From: an uncultured Candidatus Melainabacteria bacterium
GTDB lineage: Bacteria > Cyanobacteriota > Vampirovibrionia > Gastranaerophilales > Gastranaerophilaceae
DNA: 64,000 bases
Reading direction: 5' to 3'
Assembly (NCBI GenBank): GCA_949927415.1
Contig: CATLFB010000002.1
Location: 1 to 64,000, forward strand
In this document: in pieces, positions 9,391 through 17,009 of the stretch
Position numbering within the stretch: position 1 is the first letter of the stretch
Layout: each line of letters opens with the position of its first letter
Made by a program: the position numbers and the translations under genes
The notes under the pieces: model-generated
The model's database searches: none
What the model was told of the DNA's origin: nothing
What the model saw: the letters and a program-made list of their open reading frames with translations, nothing else

Positions 9391-9426
9391 AAATTCCGGC
9401 TCAGAACAGGAGTCGGAATTTTTATT
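9391..9426 (+). terminator. terminator after the ACT gene
   Basis: AAATTCCGGCTC pairs imperfectly with GAGTCGGAATTT around a short loop, followed by a T-rich tail. Confidence 0.75.
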
Positions 9427-9546
9427 TTAATTTTTATTTTTAAGGCTTTGATTTCATCAACTGCGGTTTATTTATATAGTTTCGAATTTTTAAAAACCAT
9501 ATCTTTCAAACATTCAAAACTCGCCCCCGTTTGTGATTTTACCCAC

Positions 9547-9575
9547 TTGCGAAACCGGTATTTTTGTCATAAAAT
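9547..9575 (+). promoter_or_regulatory. promoter of gatA
   Basis: TTGCGA, a 17-nt spacer and TAAAAT lie about 49 bases before the gatA start, which has its own AAGGAG site. Confidence 0.65.
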
Positions 9576-9623
9576 TTTTTTGTAGGTTGGCATTTTTGCC
9601 AATATAAATTCTAAGGAGAAAGC

Positions 9624-11087
9624 ATGAACGAGATTTTAAAGAAATCAGCGGCAGAGCAAAGCAAAGCCCTTAAAAATAAAGAAATTTCAGCTGTGGAATT
9701 GACAAATGCGGCGTTTGAAAGAATCGCCGAATTGGATGAAAAACTTGGAGCATTCAATTCTTTGACAAAAGAAACAGCGCTTGAAACAGCAAAAAAAGTT
9801 GACGAAAAAATTGCCAAAAGCGAAGAACTCCCGCTTCTTGCAGGTGTTCCTCTTGCCTTGAAAGACAACATGAATTTGGTCGGCTCAAAAACAACCGCAT
9901 CCTCAAAAATTCTGGAAAACTTTGTTTCACCATTCAACGCAACAGTTACTGAAAAACTTTTAAACAACCTTGTTCCGATTGTTGGAAAAGCGAATTTGGA
10001 CGAATTTGCGATGGGATCTTCAAACGAAAACTCGGCGTTTAAAAAGGTTCACAACCCGTGGGACTTGAAAAAAGTTCCGGGCGGCTCATCAGGCGGCTCA
10101 GCAGCTTCCGTTTCATCTTGTGAAGCGACTCTGGCACTGGGTTCTGACACCGGCGGCTCAATCCGTCTTCCGGCATCTTTCTGTGGAATCGTCGGAATGA
10201 AACCGACTTACGGACGTGTTTCAAGATACGGCTTAATTGCGTTCGCGTCATCCTTAGACCAAATCGGGCCTTTTGCAAGAACTGTTGAAGATGCGGCGAA
10301 TTTATTGGAAGTAATTTCAGGACATGACCCGAAAGATTCCACATCTTTGGACTTGCCGGTTGAACATTACGCCGCGCACCTTAACGATGATATCAAAGGC
10401 ATGAAAGTCGGAGTTATCAAGGAACTCATGACAGAAGGGCTTTCTGATGATGTTGCGGCCGCAATGCAAAGAGCGATTGAGGATTACAAAAAACTTGGCG
10501 CTGAAATCGTTGAAATTTCACTGCCGAATTTGAAACATTCAATCGGAATTTACTACATACTTGCAACGGCAGAATGTTCATCAAACCTTGCTCGTTTCGA
10601 CGGTGTAAAATACGGTTACAGAACGCCTGACGCTAAAAACCTTATGGAAATGTACACAAAAACGCGTGCAGAAGGTTTCGGTCCGGAAGTTAAACGCCGC
10701 ATAATGCTTGGAACTTACGCACTTTCTTCAGGCTACTATGACGCTTATTACAAAAAAGCACAGCAGATGAGAGCGCTTGTCACACAGGATTTTGTTGAAG
10801 CGTTCAAAAAGGTTGACATTTTGATTTCGCCAACCTGCCCGAACACAGCGTTTGAACTCGGCGCAAAATCATCAGATCCTCTTGCGATGTATTTGACAGA
10901 CATTGCGACAATTTCAGCGAACCTTGCGGGGATTCCGGGGATGAGCGTTCCTGCGGGATTTGATAAAGACGGCATGCCGATTGGTTTGCAAATCCTTGCA
11001 CCGCAATTGAAAGAAAGCAGACTTTTCAACGCGGCTCACAAGTTTGAAAGAGCAAACGATTACTATTTGCAGTTGGCAAAGATTTAA
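9624..11087 (+). CDS. gatA: aspartyl/glutamyl-tRNA(Asn/Gln) amidotransferase subunit A
   Basis: The 487-residue protein is a full-length amidase-signature enzyme. The Ser-cisSer-Lys triad is visible: Lys in PLALKDNM (about 80), Ser in PGGSSGGSAA (about 155) and Ser in SDTGGSIRLP (about 179). GatA releases ammonia from glutamine or asparagine for GatB to convert Glu-tRNA(Gln) or Asp-tRNA(Asn). gatB and gatC are not adjacent, which is common outside Firmicutes. It has its own promoter, an AAGGAG site and a strong terminator, so it is probably a single-gene unit. Confidence 0.97.
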   Translation: MNEILKKSAAEQSKALKNKEISAVELTNAAFERIAELDEKLGAFNSLTKETALETAKKVDEKIAKSEELPLLAGVPLALKDNMNLVGSKTTASSKILENFVSPFNATVTEKLLNNLVPIVGKANLDEFAMGSSNENSAFKKVHNPWDLKKVPGGSSGGSAASVSSCEATLALGSDTGGSIRLPASFCGIVGMKPTYGRVSRYGLIAFASSLDQIGPFARTVEDAANLLEVISGHDPKDSTSLDLPVEHYAAHLNDDIKGMKVGVIKELMTEGLSDDVAAAMQRAIEDYKKLGAEIVEISLPNLKHSIGIYYILATAECSSNLARFDGVKYGYRTPDAKNLMEMYTKTRAEGFGPEVKRRIMLGTYALSSGYYDAYYKKAQQMRALVTQDFVEAFKKVDILISPTCPNTAFELGAKSSDPLAMYLTDIATISANLAGIPGMSVPAGFDKDGMPIGLQILAPQLKESRLFNAAHKFERANDYYLQLAKI

Positions 11088-11090
11088 AAA

Positions 11091-11117
11091 AGTGCCGGCA
11101 GAAATGCCGGCTTTTTT
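11091..11117 (+). terminator. gatA terminator
   Basis: GCCGGC and GCCGGC flank a short loop, followed by six T. It lies just 25 bases before the hepT start. Confidence 0.85.
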
Positions 11118-11139
11118 AGAAAAAATTAGCGGAGTTGTT

Positions 11140-11553
11140 ATGACTATAAATACTGAATATCTTAAAAGATGTATTGAAACTCTTGAAAAATCTTATACAT
11201 GCATAAAATCAGCGCCTGAAGGTTCAATTGATTATGAGATGTATCGGAATTCACTTGTGAAGAGTTTTGAGATTACTCTTGAACAGAGCGGAAAACTTTT
11301 AAGAAAAAGGCTGGCACCGTTTTTTGCTAGTAAAAAATCTGTCGATATGTTAACATTTAAGGATTTATTCAGAGAAGCGCACAAAACGGCACTCCTGGAT
11401 GAGGCTGAAGTCAGCCGCTGGTTTAAATACCGGGATAATCGAAACAACACCGCACATGATTATGGAAAAGCTTTTGCGGAAGAAACTCTTACTCTGATAG
11501 ATGACTTTTTAAAAGATGTTTATCATTTGAAGGACATAATAGACAATGAATAG
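11140..11553 (+). CDS. hepT: HepT-like HEPN toxin (nucleotidyltransferase substrate-binding family)
   Basis: The 137-residue all-helical protein carries the HEPN ribonuclease motif RX4HXY as RNNTAHDY, with Arg101, His106 and Tyr108. It resembles the HI0074/HepT group, which pairs with a minimal nucleotidyltransferase. In the characterised Shewanella HepT-MntA system the toxin cleaves RNA, and MntA silences it by adding AMP units to the motif Tyr. The start at 11140 is chosen for a GGAG site. The frame opens earlier, inside gatA and through its terminator, which is unlikely to be translated. The gene overlaps mntA by 8 bases. Motif and context agree well. Confidence 0.88.
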   Translation: MTINTEYLKRCIETLEKSYTCIKSAPEGSIDYEMYRNSLVKSFEITLEQSGKLLRKRLAPFFASKKSVDMLTFKDLFREAHKTALLDEAEVSRWFKYRDNRNNTAHDYGKAFAEETLTLIDDFLKDVYHLKDIIDNE

Positions 11554-11860
11554 GGTATTTATTAAACCTGAATATTTAAAAATGCTGACAGACATTTTTG
11601 ACAAATTTTGTCCGGATGCAGAAATCTGGGCTTACGGCAGCAGAATTAAAGGAGATGCTCATGAAGGCAGCGATTTTGATTTGGTTGTAAAGAGTTTCAA
11701 TTCTGAAAATAAGAGTCTTTTTGAACTTAAAAATCTTCTTTCAGAAAGTAACATTCCGTTTTTTGTTGACATACATGAATTTGATAAATTGCCTGAATAT
11801 TTTCAGGATGAAATAACAAAGGATTATGTTGTCTTATACAACGGCGGATTGGTTGAATAA
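11546..11860 (+). CDS. mntA: MntA-like minimal nucleotidyltransferase antitoxin
   Basis: The 104-residue protein has the MNT signature YGSRIKGDAHEGSDFDLVV, i.e. GS-x10-DxD with Ser32, Asp43 and Asp45 as metal-binding residues. This class adenylylates the partner HEPN protein to neutralise it. The gene overlaps hepT by 8 bases, giving the standard toxin-then-antitoxin order and translational coupling. Length fits the family. All catalytic residues are intact, so the pair looks functional. The alternative is a non-toxic regulatory HEPN/MNT pair. Confidence 0.88.
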   Translation: MNRVFIKPEYLKMLTDIFDKFCPDAEIWAYGSRIKGDAHEGSDFDLVVKSFNSENKSLFELKNLLSESNIPFFVDIHEFDKLPEYFQDEITKDYVVLYNGGLVE

Positions 11861-11872
11861 GATTCACATTTT

Positions 11873-12490
11873 TTACGAACTAAAAATTTTCTTAAAAAAC
11901 TCGACAATCGCAAGAATTAATGCAGAACCGGTGATTCCAAGCCCGTAAATGTACCAGATATGAGGAGGAATTCCCTCATCAAGAAGTTCTTCATGAACAA
12001 TTCTGCAGGGTTTTCCCATTTCACGCATTATTGAAATTATTTTTTTGACATCTTTTTTGTATTGAACATAAATGACAGAATGCCTTGCACCGTCAGTTTT
12101 GAAAATCAATTCGCCATTCACAAGATTTGTGTATTGGCTTAAAAATCCCAACAACCAGAACATTGTCGGCCTCTCATCAAGCACAAGTCTGACTCTTTCG
12201 ACATCAGCCATTTTCAGCCGGACACGGTCATCAAAAATAATGACTTTTGAATCCGTATCGATTGTCATTTTGGTAAATCCGCCCATATCCCAGTATTTCA
12301 GAGTCGGTCTATACAAAAACCAGTTGTAAAACACAAGAATGAAAAACGGCAGAAAGGAAAAATTACTTTTGCCAAAAGACGCAACAGCAATCCATGCAAA
12401 GATTAAAGCCGCAAAAATAATCCAATTCATGAGGGCTTTGCTGTATAGAAAAGACGTTTTTATTTGCGTATTGAACGTATATCGCGCCAT
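11873..12490 (-). CDS. uncharacterised membrane protein with a PH-like middle domain
   Basis: The 205-residue protein has two adjacent hydrophobic segments near residues 20-60 (WIIFAALIFAWIAVASF and FLPFFILVFYNWFLY). A soluble beta-rich stretch follows (TIDTDSKVIIFDDRVRLKM ... SVIYVQ), and a final membrane helix lies near residues 180-200. The soluble part resembles bacterial PH-like domains in pattern only. The start at 12490 follows a TTGACA-N17-TACCAT promoter by 6 nt with no ribosome site, so the mRNA is probably leaderless. It converges with the hepT-mntA operon. Function is unknown. Confidence 0.7.
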   Translation of the reverse strand: MARYTFNTQIKTSFLYSKALMNWIIFAALIFAWIAVASFGKSNFSFLPFFILVFYNWFLYRPTLKYWDMGGFTKMTIDTDSKVIIFDDRVRLKMADVERVRLVLDERPTMFWLLGFLSQYTNLVNGELIFKTDGARHSVIYVQYKKDVKKIISIMREMGKPCRIVHEELLDEGIPPHIWYIYGLGITGSALILAIVEFFKKIFSS

Positions 12491-12496
12491 ATCTAA

Positions 12497-12525
12497 ATGG
12501 TATATTGTTACACAAAAATTGTCAA
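12497..12525 (-). promoter_or_regulatory. leaderless-type promoter, consensus -35
   Basis: On the minus strand TTGACA, 17 nt and TACCAT are followed by 6 nt and the ATG of the membrane protein gene. It is one of the clearest leaderless examples in the window. Confidence 0.75.
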
Positions 12526-12526
12526 C

Positions 12527-12556
12527 AAGCGCCGGAGAAATATTTTTCCGGCGCTT
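12527..12556 (-). terminator. terminator of the LysM-like gene
   Basis: Perfect arms AAGCGCCGGA and TCCGGCGCTT surround a short AT loop. The hairpin could also act on the plus strand, where a short T-run follows. Confidence 0.7.
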
Positions 12557-12572
12557 AGTTTTTAAAATAAAA

Positions 12573-12878
12573 TTAAACTGAACTCAATCTGAAACTTCTA
12601 AAATCGACTTTTTTGTCAAAATCGAGTTTAAATTCTTTTGCGCCGAGCATGATAGTTTCGGGCAGTTTCATAATATCCGGCTGAACAATGAGCGACAAGG
12701 GGTTTATGCCATTGAATTCTTTCAAATCCTGAACGATTCTTCTGGCTTCATCGCTGTCAGCGCCGTATTTTGAAGAAACGATGCTGTACCAGTATTCACC
12801 GCTTCGGGGTTCGTAGGTTTCGTAGCGCTCTGACAAAATCACTCTGCCGCCGCCCGATTCTTTTTTCAAATCTGCCAT
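12573..12878 (-). CDS. small LysM-like protein
   Basis: The 101-residue protein has one degenerate LysM repeat from about residue 27 to 76: EYWYSIVSSKYG, a helix ending LKEFNGINP, then VQPDIMKLPETI. LysM domains bind N-acetylglucosamine-containing glycans. No signal peptide is seen, so it may be cytoplasmic or anchored through a partner. An AAGGAG site precedes the ATG at 12878, and a hairpin terminator follows. A second small gene lies 72 bases upstream on the same strand. The LysM call is by pattern and moderately secure. Confidence 0.7.
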   Translation of the reverse strand: MADLKKESGGGRVILSERYETYEPRSGEYWYSIVSSKYGADSDEARRIVQDLKEFNGINPLSLIVQPDIMKLPETIMLGAKEFKLDFDKKVDFRSFRLSSV

Positions 12879-12950
12879 GATTACTCCTTAACTATTTGAG
12901 ACGAAATTAATTTATATATGCCACAGTCTGAGAAGAATATAACATTAGTG

Positions 12951-13142
12951 TCAGATTTTCTGGTGAAACCCTTTTTCTTCCGGCGGGATTTCATCCTGCT
13001 GGTTCACGGAAGAAGCGAATCCAAAACCAAACAATGAAAATTTCGGTTTGTTTTCTGCCGCGGGCTGAGCGTTTGCCGAATTCCGCGTTTCTTCAAGCTT
13101 GTTAAGTTCTGCCAGTGTTCTCATCGCGCTAATGTTTGTCAT
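12951..13142 (-). CDS. small unknown protein, 63 residues
   Basis: The ORF starts MTNISAMRTLAELNKLEE behind a good GAGGAT site. The product is short and polar, with a Gly/Phe-rich patch (FSLFGFGFASS) and an acidic tail. No domain was recognised. It is upstream of the LysM-like gene on the same strand and may be co-transcribed with it. Confidence 0.5.
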   Translation of the reverse strand: MTNISAMRTLAELNKLEETRNSANAQPAAENKPKFSLFGFGFASSVNQQDEIPPEEKGFHQKI

Positions 13143-13271
13143 AATTTTATCCTCTCTTCAGACTGTTAAAAGTGCAACCGTGTATAAATATATAAAAATT
13201 TTGAAAAGCGCGGATTTCGGCATGTGATTATTTTGTTACATTGCGTAATAATTGAACATTAATATTTGAAT

Positions 13272-13306
13272 AAAAAAGGGCGGCGCATTCGCGCCGCCCT
13301 TTTCTT
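13272..13306 (-). terminator. dnaK terminator
   Basis: GGGCGGCGC and GCGCCGCCC flank a 4-nt loop, with an A-run on one side and T-rich sequence on the other. It lies 16 bases past the dnaK stop. Confidence 0.9.
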
Positions 13307-13321
13307 TAATTTAGATTTTAT

Positions 13322-15157
13322 TTATTCTTTTGTGTATTCCGCATCGATTACATCATCGTCTTTGTTTTCTGAAGATGCTGATGAGGCGCTTTCAGAACTT
13401 GCTGTTGCCTGTTCTTCTTTTTGAACTGCTTCGTAAGCTTTCTGAGAAATCGCAAACATTGTCTGCTGCAATTCATCTGACAATTTTTTCAATTCTTCAG
13501 TTGATTTGTTTTCATCCAATGCTTTTTGAAGCGCTGATTTTTGTTCGTCGAGTTTTGCCTGATCTGCTGAATCGATTTTGCCTTCGAAATCTTTGACGAT
13601 TCTGTCAGCTGAGCCAATCAAACTTGTTGCATTGTTTTTGATTTCAGCTTCTTCTTTTTTCTTTTTGTCTTCCTGAGCATTGGCTTCGGCTTCTTTAACC
13701 ATTTTATCAATATCAGCGTCACTCAGGTTAGAAGAATTTGTGATTGTAATTTTTTGTTCTTTGTTAGTTGCTTTGTCTTTAGCAGAAACGTTTACAATAC
13801 CGTTTGCGTCGATATCGAAGGTAACTTCGATTTGCGGCAAACCTCTCATTGCCGGCGGAATTCCGTCAAGTCTGAACATACCGAGAGATTTGTTGTCGCC
13901 TGCCATCGGTCTTTCACCTTGAAGAACATGAATATCAACGGCTGTCTGGTTATTTTCGGCTGTTGAGAATACCTGGGATTTTGAAACCGGAATTGTAGTG
14001 TTTCTCGGAACAAGAGGAGTCATAACGCCGCCCAAAGTTTCAATACCCAAAGTCAGAGGAGTTACGTCCAAAAGAACGATGTCTTTAACTTCGCCTGCCA
14101 GAACACCCGCCTGAACTGCCGCACCAACCGCAACAACTTCATCAGGGTTAACTGACTGGTTCGGTTCTTTGCCTGTGTATTCTTTTACTAACTGCTGAAC
14201 AGCAGGAATACGGGTTGAGCCGCCGACCAAAACAACTTCGTCGATGTCGGATTTTGAAACGCCGGCATCTTTCAATGCGTTTTCAACCGGAGTTTTACAT
14301 CTGTTCAACAAATCGCGTGACAAATCTTCAAACTTAGCTCTTGTTAAATTCAAGTCTAAGTGTTTCGGACCGTTTGCATCAGCTGTAATGAACGGTAAGT
14401 TGATATTTGTTTCCATTACTGATGAAAGTTCGCATTTAGCTTTTTCAGCGGCTTCTTTAACACGCTGCATAGCCTGTTTGTCGTTTCTAAGGTCAATGCC
14501 TTCCTGTTTTTGGAATTCTTCACAAATCCAATCCATAACTTTTTGGTCGAAGTCGTCGCCGCCTAAGTGAGTGTCACCTGAAGTTGAAAGAACTTCGTGA
14601 ACACCGTCGCCGATTTCAAGGATTGAAACGTCGAATGTACCGCCGCCAAGGTCGAATACAAGAACTTTTTCACTCTTTTCTTTTTCAAGACCGTAAGCCA
14701 AAGCCGCAGCAGTCGGTTCGTTTACGATACGAAGAACGTCTAAGCCTGCGATTTTACCTGCGTCTTTTGTAGCCTGTCTTTGAGCGTCGTTAAAGTAAGC
14801 AGGAACTGTGATTACAGCTGAAGTTACTTTTTCGCCCAGGTATGAAGAAGCGTCATCCGCCAACTTTCTCAGAATCATTGCTGAGATTTCTTGCGGAGTG
14901 TAATCTTTTCCGTCAATATTTTTTTTGTAATCTTCGCCCATGTGTCTTTTAATAGACGCGATTGTTTTATCGGGGTTAAGGATAGCCTGACGTTTTGCAA
15001 GCTGTCCGACTAATTTTTCACCTGTTTTAGAGAAGCCGACGATAGAAGGGGTTGTACGAGAGCCTTCTGCGTTAGCAATAACTGTAGGCTTGCCGCCTTC
15101 CATGACTGCTACAACGGAGTTTGTTGTACCCAAGTCAATACCAATTGTTTTTGCCAT
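13322..15157 (-). CDS. dnaK: chaperone DnaK (Hsp70)
   Basis: The 611-residue protein is a full-length Hsp70. The ATPase domain shows [23 protein letters not shown] and [13 protein letters not shown]. The substrate-binding domain follows ([14 protein letters not shown]), and the lid ends in an acidic tail ([12 protein letters not shown]). DnaK refolds and holds client proteins with DnaJ and GrpE. Neither of these genes is nearby, and no CIRCE element is seen upstream. A GGAG site precedes the ATG. The upstream region holds an R1 repeat beginning about 100 bases from the start codon. Confidence 0.98.
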   Translation of the reverse strand: MAKTIGIDLGTTNSVVAVMEGGKPTVIANAEGSRTTPSIVGFSKTGEKLVGQLAKRQAILNPDKTIASIKRHMGEDYKKNIDGKDYTPQEISAMILRKLADDASSYLGEKVTSAVITVPAYFNDAQRQATKDAGKIAGLDVLRIVNEPTAAALAYGLEKEKSEKVLVFDLGGGTFDVSILEIGDGVHEVLSTSGDTHLGGDDFDQKVMDWICEEFQKQEGIDLRNDKQAMQRVKEAAEKAKCELSSVMETNINLPFITADANGPKHLDLNLTRAKFEDLSRDLLNRCKTPVENALKDAGVSKSDIDEVVLVGGSTRIPAVQQLVKEYTGKEPNQSVNPDEVVAVGAAVQAGVLAGEVKDIVLLDVTPLTLGIETLGGVMTPLVPRNTTIPVSKSQVFSTAENNQTAVDIHVLQGERPMAGDNKSLGMFRLDGIPPAMRGLPQIEVTFDIDANGIVNVSAKDKATNKEQKITITNSSNLSDADIDKMVKEAEANAQEDKKKKEEAEIKNNATSLIGSADRIVKDFEGKIDSADQAKLDEQKSALQKALDENKSTEELKKLSDELQQTMFAISQKAYEAVQKEEQATASSESASSASSENKDDDVIDAEYTKE

Positions 15158-15259
15158 AATTTTTATCTCCTTTTACTAATTTATAGACAATTATTTATAA
15201 TTATGTTATACCATCGTTTTCGCCAAAACCCGAAAAAATAAACAAAAAATTAATTATTG

Positions 15260-15640
15260 TGCTACGCACGTAGAAACATTGGATCTGAATTAGGAAATAA
15301 CCGCTTTTGAAGTAATTAGGCGCGGAAGTGCAGGATTAGAACGAAGCCGCTTGGAGCAGCCAACGTCTTGTGACGATACCTGCAAAATCCAACAACAATC
15401 GCCGCACCCCCTCTCCTGGTAGAGGAGAGGGTGGAATTTCAACTTGAGCCCGCTTAAAGCGGCGCGAAAGTTAGAAATTTGGGTGAGGTACTACGGGTGC
15501 TCCGCACGTAGGAATATTGGGTATGAATTAGGTAAAAGGCGCTTTTGACAGAATTAGCGCTGGATGTTCAGGATTAAGACAAAGTCGCTCAAAACAGTCA
15601 ACGTATTCTGACGCTTCCACTACACTACCGTCAAAAAAGA
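15260..15640. repeat. R1 repeat, copy a
   Basis: This intergenic element holds two boxes (ctacgcacgtag at 15262 and ctccgcacgtag at 15500), each followed by a related unit of about 130 bp with gaattagg, cgctgg and gtcaacgt motifs. Between them is a hairpin with arms CCCTCTCCT/AGGAGAGGG at 15409-15431. No ORF of interest is present. The 620-base gap between dnaK and the YkgJ-type gene is mostly this element. Confidence 0.8.
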
Positions 15641-15653
15641 CTAACCCTCCCGC

Positions 15654-15687
15654 AAAAAAAGACCTCTTATTTTGGTTATCAGAGGTC
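15654..15687 (-). terminator. orphan minus-strand terminator
   Basis: GACCTCT and AGAGGTC flank a 13-nt loop; on the minus strand seven T follow. No minus-strand gene lies close upstream of it. Confidence 0.6.
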
Positions 15688-15828
15688 AAGGTTGGTTATT
15701 TTGGTTATGTTATAGTATGCTGTTTTATTTCTTGGGGTATGTCTTTTTAATTCTTCTGAATTTTATTTTTTGCCAAAATTATGCCAAAATCTTTACAAAA
15801 CTTTATAAACTCACAAATTCAACTCTGC

Positions 15829-15834
15829 TATCAT
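15829..15834 (+). promoter_or_regulatory. -10 box 6 nt before the YkgJ-type start
   Basis: TATCAT followed by 6 nt and ATG. The -35 region is not recognisable, so confidence is low. Confidence 0.4.
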
Positions 15835-15840
15835 GTAAAT

Positions 15841-16251
15841 ATGCTATTAAAATTAAGGAAATGGTTTTTATCAAAAATTTTGCGCAGAAAATATTACCGG
15901 ACAGGCAAATGCAAGGCTTGCGGCAAATGCTGCACACAAATTTATGTCAAACATTTCAAACATGTTATTCAGGATGAAAAGGAGTTTGAGAAATTACAAC
16001 TTCTGCACCGTTTTTACACATACCTCAAAGTCATTGGTAAAGACGATATCGGGTTGATTTTCGAATGCACAAATCTTGATTCTGAGACGCACAAATGCAA
16101 AATCCACAAAAATCGTCCGGGGATTTGCAGACGCTATCCGCAGGAGGAACTTTTTTCCATGGGCGGCGCACTATCAGAGGATTGCGGATACAGGATGGAG
16201 CCGATAATTTCGTTTTCGGAAGTTTTGGAGAAGGAGAAGAAAAAACGTTAA
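15841..16251 (+). CDS. YkgJ-type cysteine-cluster protein (CxxCxxCC)
   Basis: The 136-residue protein has GKCKACGKCC, then ECTNLD, HKCKIHKNRPGICRRYP and a late EDCGY. This is the arrangement of the YkgJ zinc- or iron-binding cluster family (UPF0153). The function of the family is poorly known. I place the start at 15841 (MLLKLRKWF) because TATCAT lies exactly 6 nt upstream, as in other leaderless genes here, although the -35 is weak. An in-frame ATG at 15781 is the alternative; neither has a ribosome site. About 28 bases of this gene recur at 16643-16670. Confidence 0.8.
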   Translation: MLLKLRKWFLSKILRRKYYRTGKCKACGKCCTQIYVKHFKHVIQDEKEFEKLQLLHRFYTYLKVIGKDDIGLIFECTNLDSETHKCKIHKNRPGICRRYPQEELFSMGGALSEDCGYRMEPIISFSEVLEKEKKKR

Positions 16252-16295
16252 AATTTTCTTACGCTAAAATTTCTTCACGCAAAATCCGCAACCTG

Positions 16296-16502
16296 TTATT
16301 TTTTGATAAATTCGATTTTATAGCCAAGGATGTCTGCCATTAAATATGCTTCTTTGAGTGTAATACTTTCGCGATTTATTTTGTTTGATAAACTTCCCTG
16401 AGTATAAACTCGTTCAGATTTTTCGCTCATCAATTGCGCCATTTTTTTGATAGTTACAGCATTTAATTGCAACAAAGATTTTACATAATTTTTTATATTC
16501 AT
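16296..16502 (-). CDS. small HTH (Cro/XRE-like) regulator, copy 1
   Basis: The 68-residue protein is helical, with a probable helix-turn-helix (VTIKKMAQLMSE ... YTQGSLSNKINRES) and the C-terminus TLKEAYLMADILGYKIEFIKK. It is a clear paralogue of the protein at 16683-16895; the last 20 residues are nearly identical. The start at 16502 has TATAAT exactly 6 nt upstream and no ribosome site. It is divergent from a plus-strand promoter with palindromes, where it probably binds. The frame opens 12 codons earlier, but that would include the promoter. Confidence 0.75.
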   Translation of the reverse strand: MNIKNYVKSLLQLNAVTIKKMAQLMSEKSERVYTQGSLSNKINRESITLKEAYLMADILGYKIEFIKK

Positions 16503-16508
16503 ATTTAT

Positions 16509-16538
16509 ATTATATTTTTTCTTGACAAAATAAGACAA
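16509..16538 (-). promoter_or_regulatory. leaderless-type promoter of HTH copy 1
   Basis: TTGTCT, 18 nt and TATAAT on the minus strand, then 6 nt and ATG. Confidence 0.55.
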
Positions 16539-16550
16539 ATATTATATATT
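16522..16550 (+). promoter_or_regulatory. plus-strand promoter of module 1
   Basis: TTGACA, 17 nt and TATATT. It overlaps the divergent minus-strand promoter and is followed directly by a palindrome at 16551. Confidence 0.7.
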
Positions 16551-16592
16551 TAACACAATAATGTGTTATTTAATACAAATAAGTGATGTATT
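16551..16592. promoter_or_regulatory. operator-like palindromes of module 1
   Basis: TAACACA and TGTGTTA form a palindrome at 16551-16568, starting at the base after the -10 box. A second inverted repeat, AATACA/TGTATT, lies at 16572-16592. Placement over the transcription start suggests autorepression by the adjacent HTH protein; this is inference. Confidence 0.55.
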
Positions 16593-16613
16593 GCAAATTA
16601 AGGAGGCAATTGA

Positions 16614-16748
16614 ATGAATCATCAAAAACTTGGCGGCTGCTATTCTGAAACTGAGATGCACAAATGCAAAATACGCACCCTGTTATTTTTTAATAAATTC
16701 GATTTTATAGCCAAGGATTTCTGCCATCAGATATGCTTCTTTGAGTGA
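16614..16748 (+). pseudogene. truncated copy of the 17010 gene, fused to other sequence
   Basis: A good AAGGAGG site and ATG start a frame whose first 12-13 codons (MNHQKLGGCYSE) match the gene at 17010 (MNLKKLGDCYSE). After that the sequence switches to about 28 bases resembling the YkgJ-type gene (ctgaga-gcacaaatgcaaaat), then runs antisense through the second HTH gene. The 44-codon frame is therefore a remnant rather than a working gene. Confidence 0.6.
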
Positions 16749-16895
16749 AAACGTTTCCCTCTTTAATTTGCCGATCAAACTGTTTAATGTATAACTTTTG
16801 CCTGTTTTTTCGGACAATTTGTCACACAATTCAGTCAATGTCATGCAGTTTCTGGACAATAATGATTTAACAAGTGCTCTGATATTCTCTTCCAT
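16683..16895 (-). CDS. small HTH (Cro/XRE-like) regulator, copy 2
   Basis: The 70-residue protein is a paralogue of copy 1: MTLTELCDKLSEKTGK, then YTLNSLIGKLKRET and the shared end SLKEAYLMAEILGYKIEFIKK. The N-terminal and recognition-helix regions differ more than the C-terminal tail, as expected if DNA specificity diverged. TATAAT lies 6 nt before the ATG at 16895. It is divergent from an intact small gene at 17010 and probably represses that promoter. Confidence 0.78.
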   Translation of the reverse strand: MEENIRALVKSLLSRNCMTLTELCDKLSEKTGKSYTLNSLIGKLKRETFSLKEAYLMAEILGYKIEFIKK

Positions 16896-16913
16896 TTTTT
16901 AATTATAACTTAT

Positions 16914-16942
16914 TTGACGAAAATCTTTAAATATTATATCAT
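16914..16942 (+). promoter_or_regulatory. plus-strand promoter of module 2
   Basis: TTGACG, 17 nt and TATCAT, followed at once by the palindrome at 16943. The layout is the same as in module 1. Confidence 0.7.
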
Positions 16943-16982
16943 ATCTGTCATATATAACAGATAATTATCATATAAAACAGAT
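16943..16982. promoter_or_regulatory. operator-like palindrome of module 2
   Basis: ATCTGT and ACAGAT form an inverted repeat at 16943-16962, and a further ACAGAT half-site lies at 16977-16982. The sequence differs from the TAACACA palindrome at the equivalent place in module 1. Confidence 0.6.
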
Positions 16983-17009
16983 TTTTATTAATAAAATTAA
17001 GGAAAACAG

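Noticed and set aside
15160-15258. CIRCE heat-shock operator before dnaK
   Set aside because: No TTAGCACTC-N9-GAGTGCTAA inverted repeat is present in the upstream region.
15672-15977. Plus-strand ORF of 101 codons overlapping the YkgJ-type gene
   Set aside because: It is out of frame with a strongly recognisable Cys-cluster protein and starts inside an orphan terminator hairpin.
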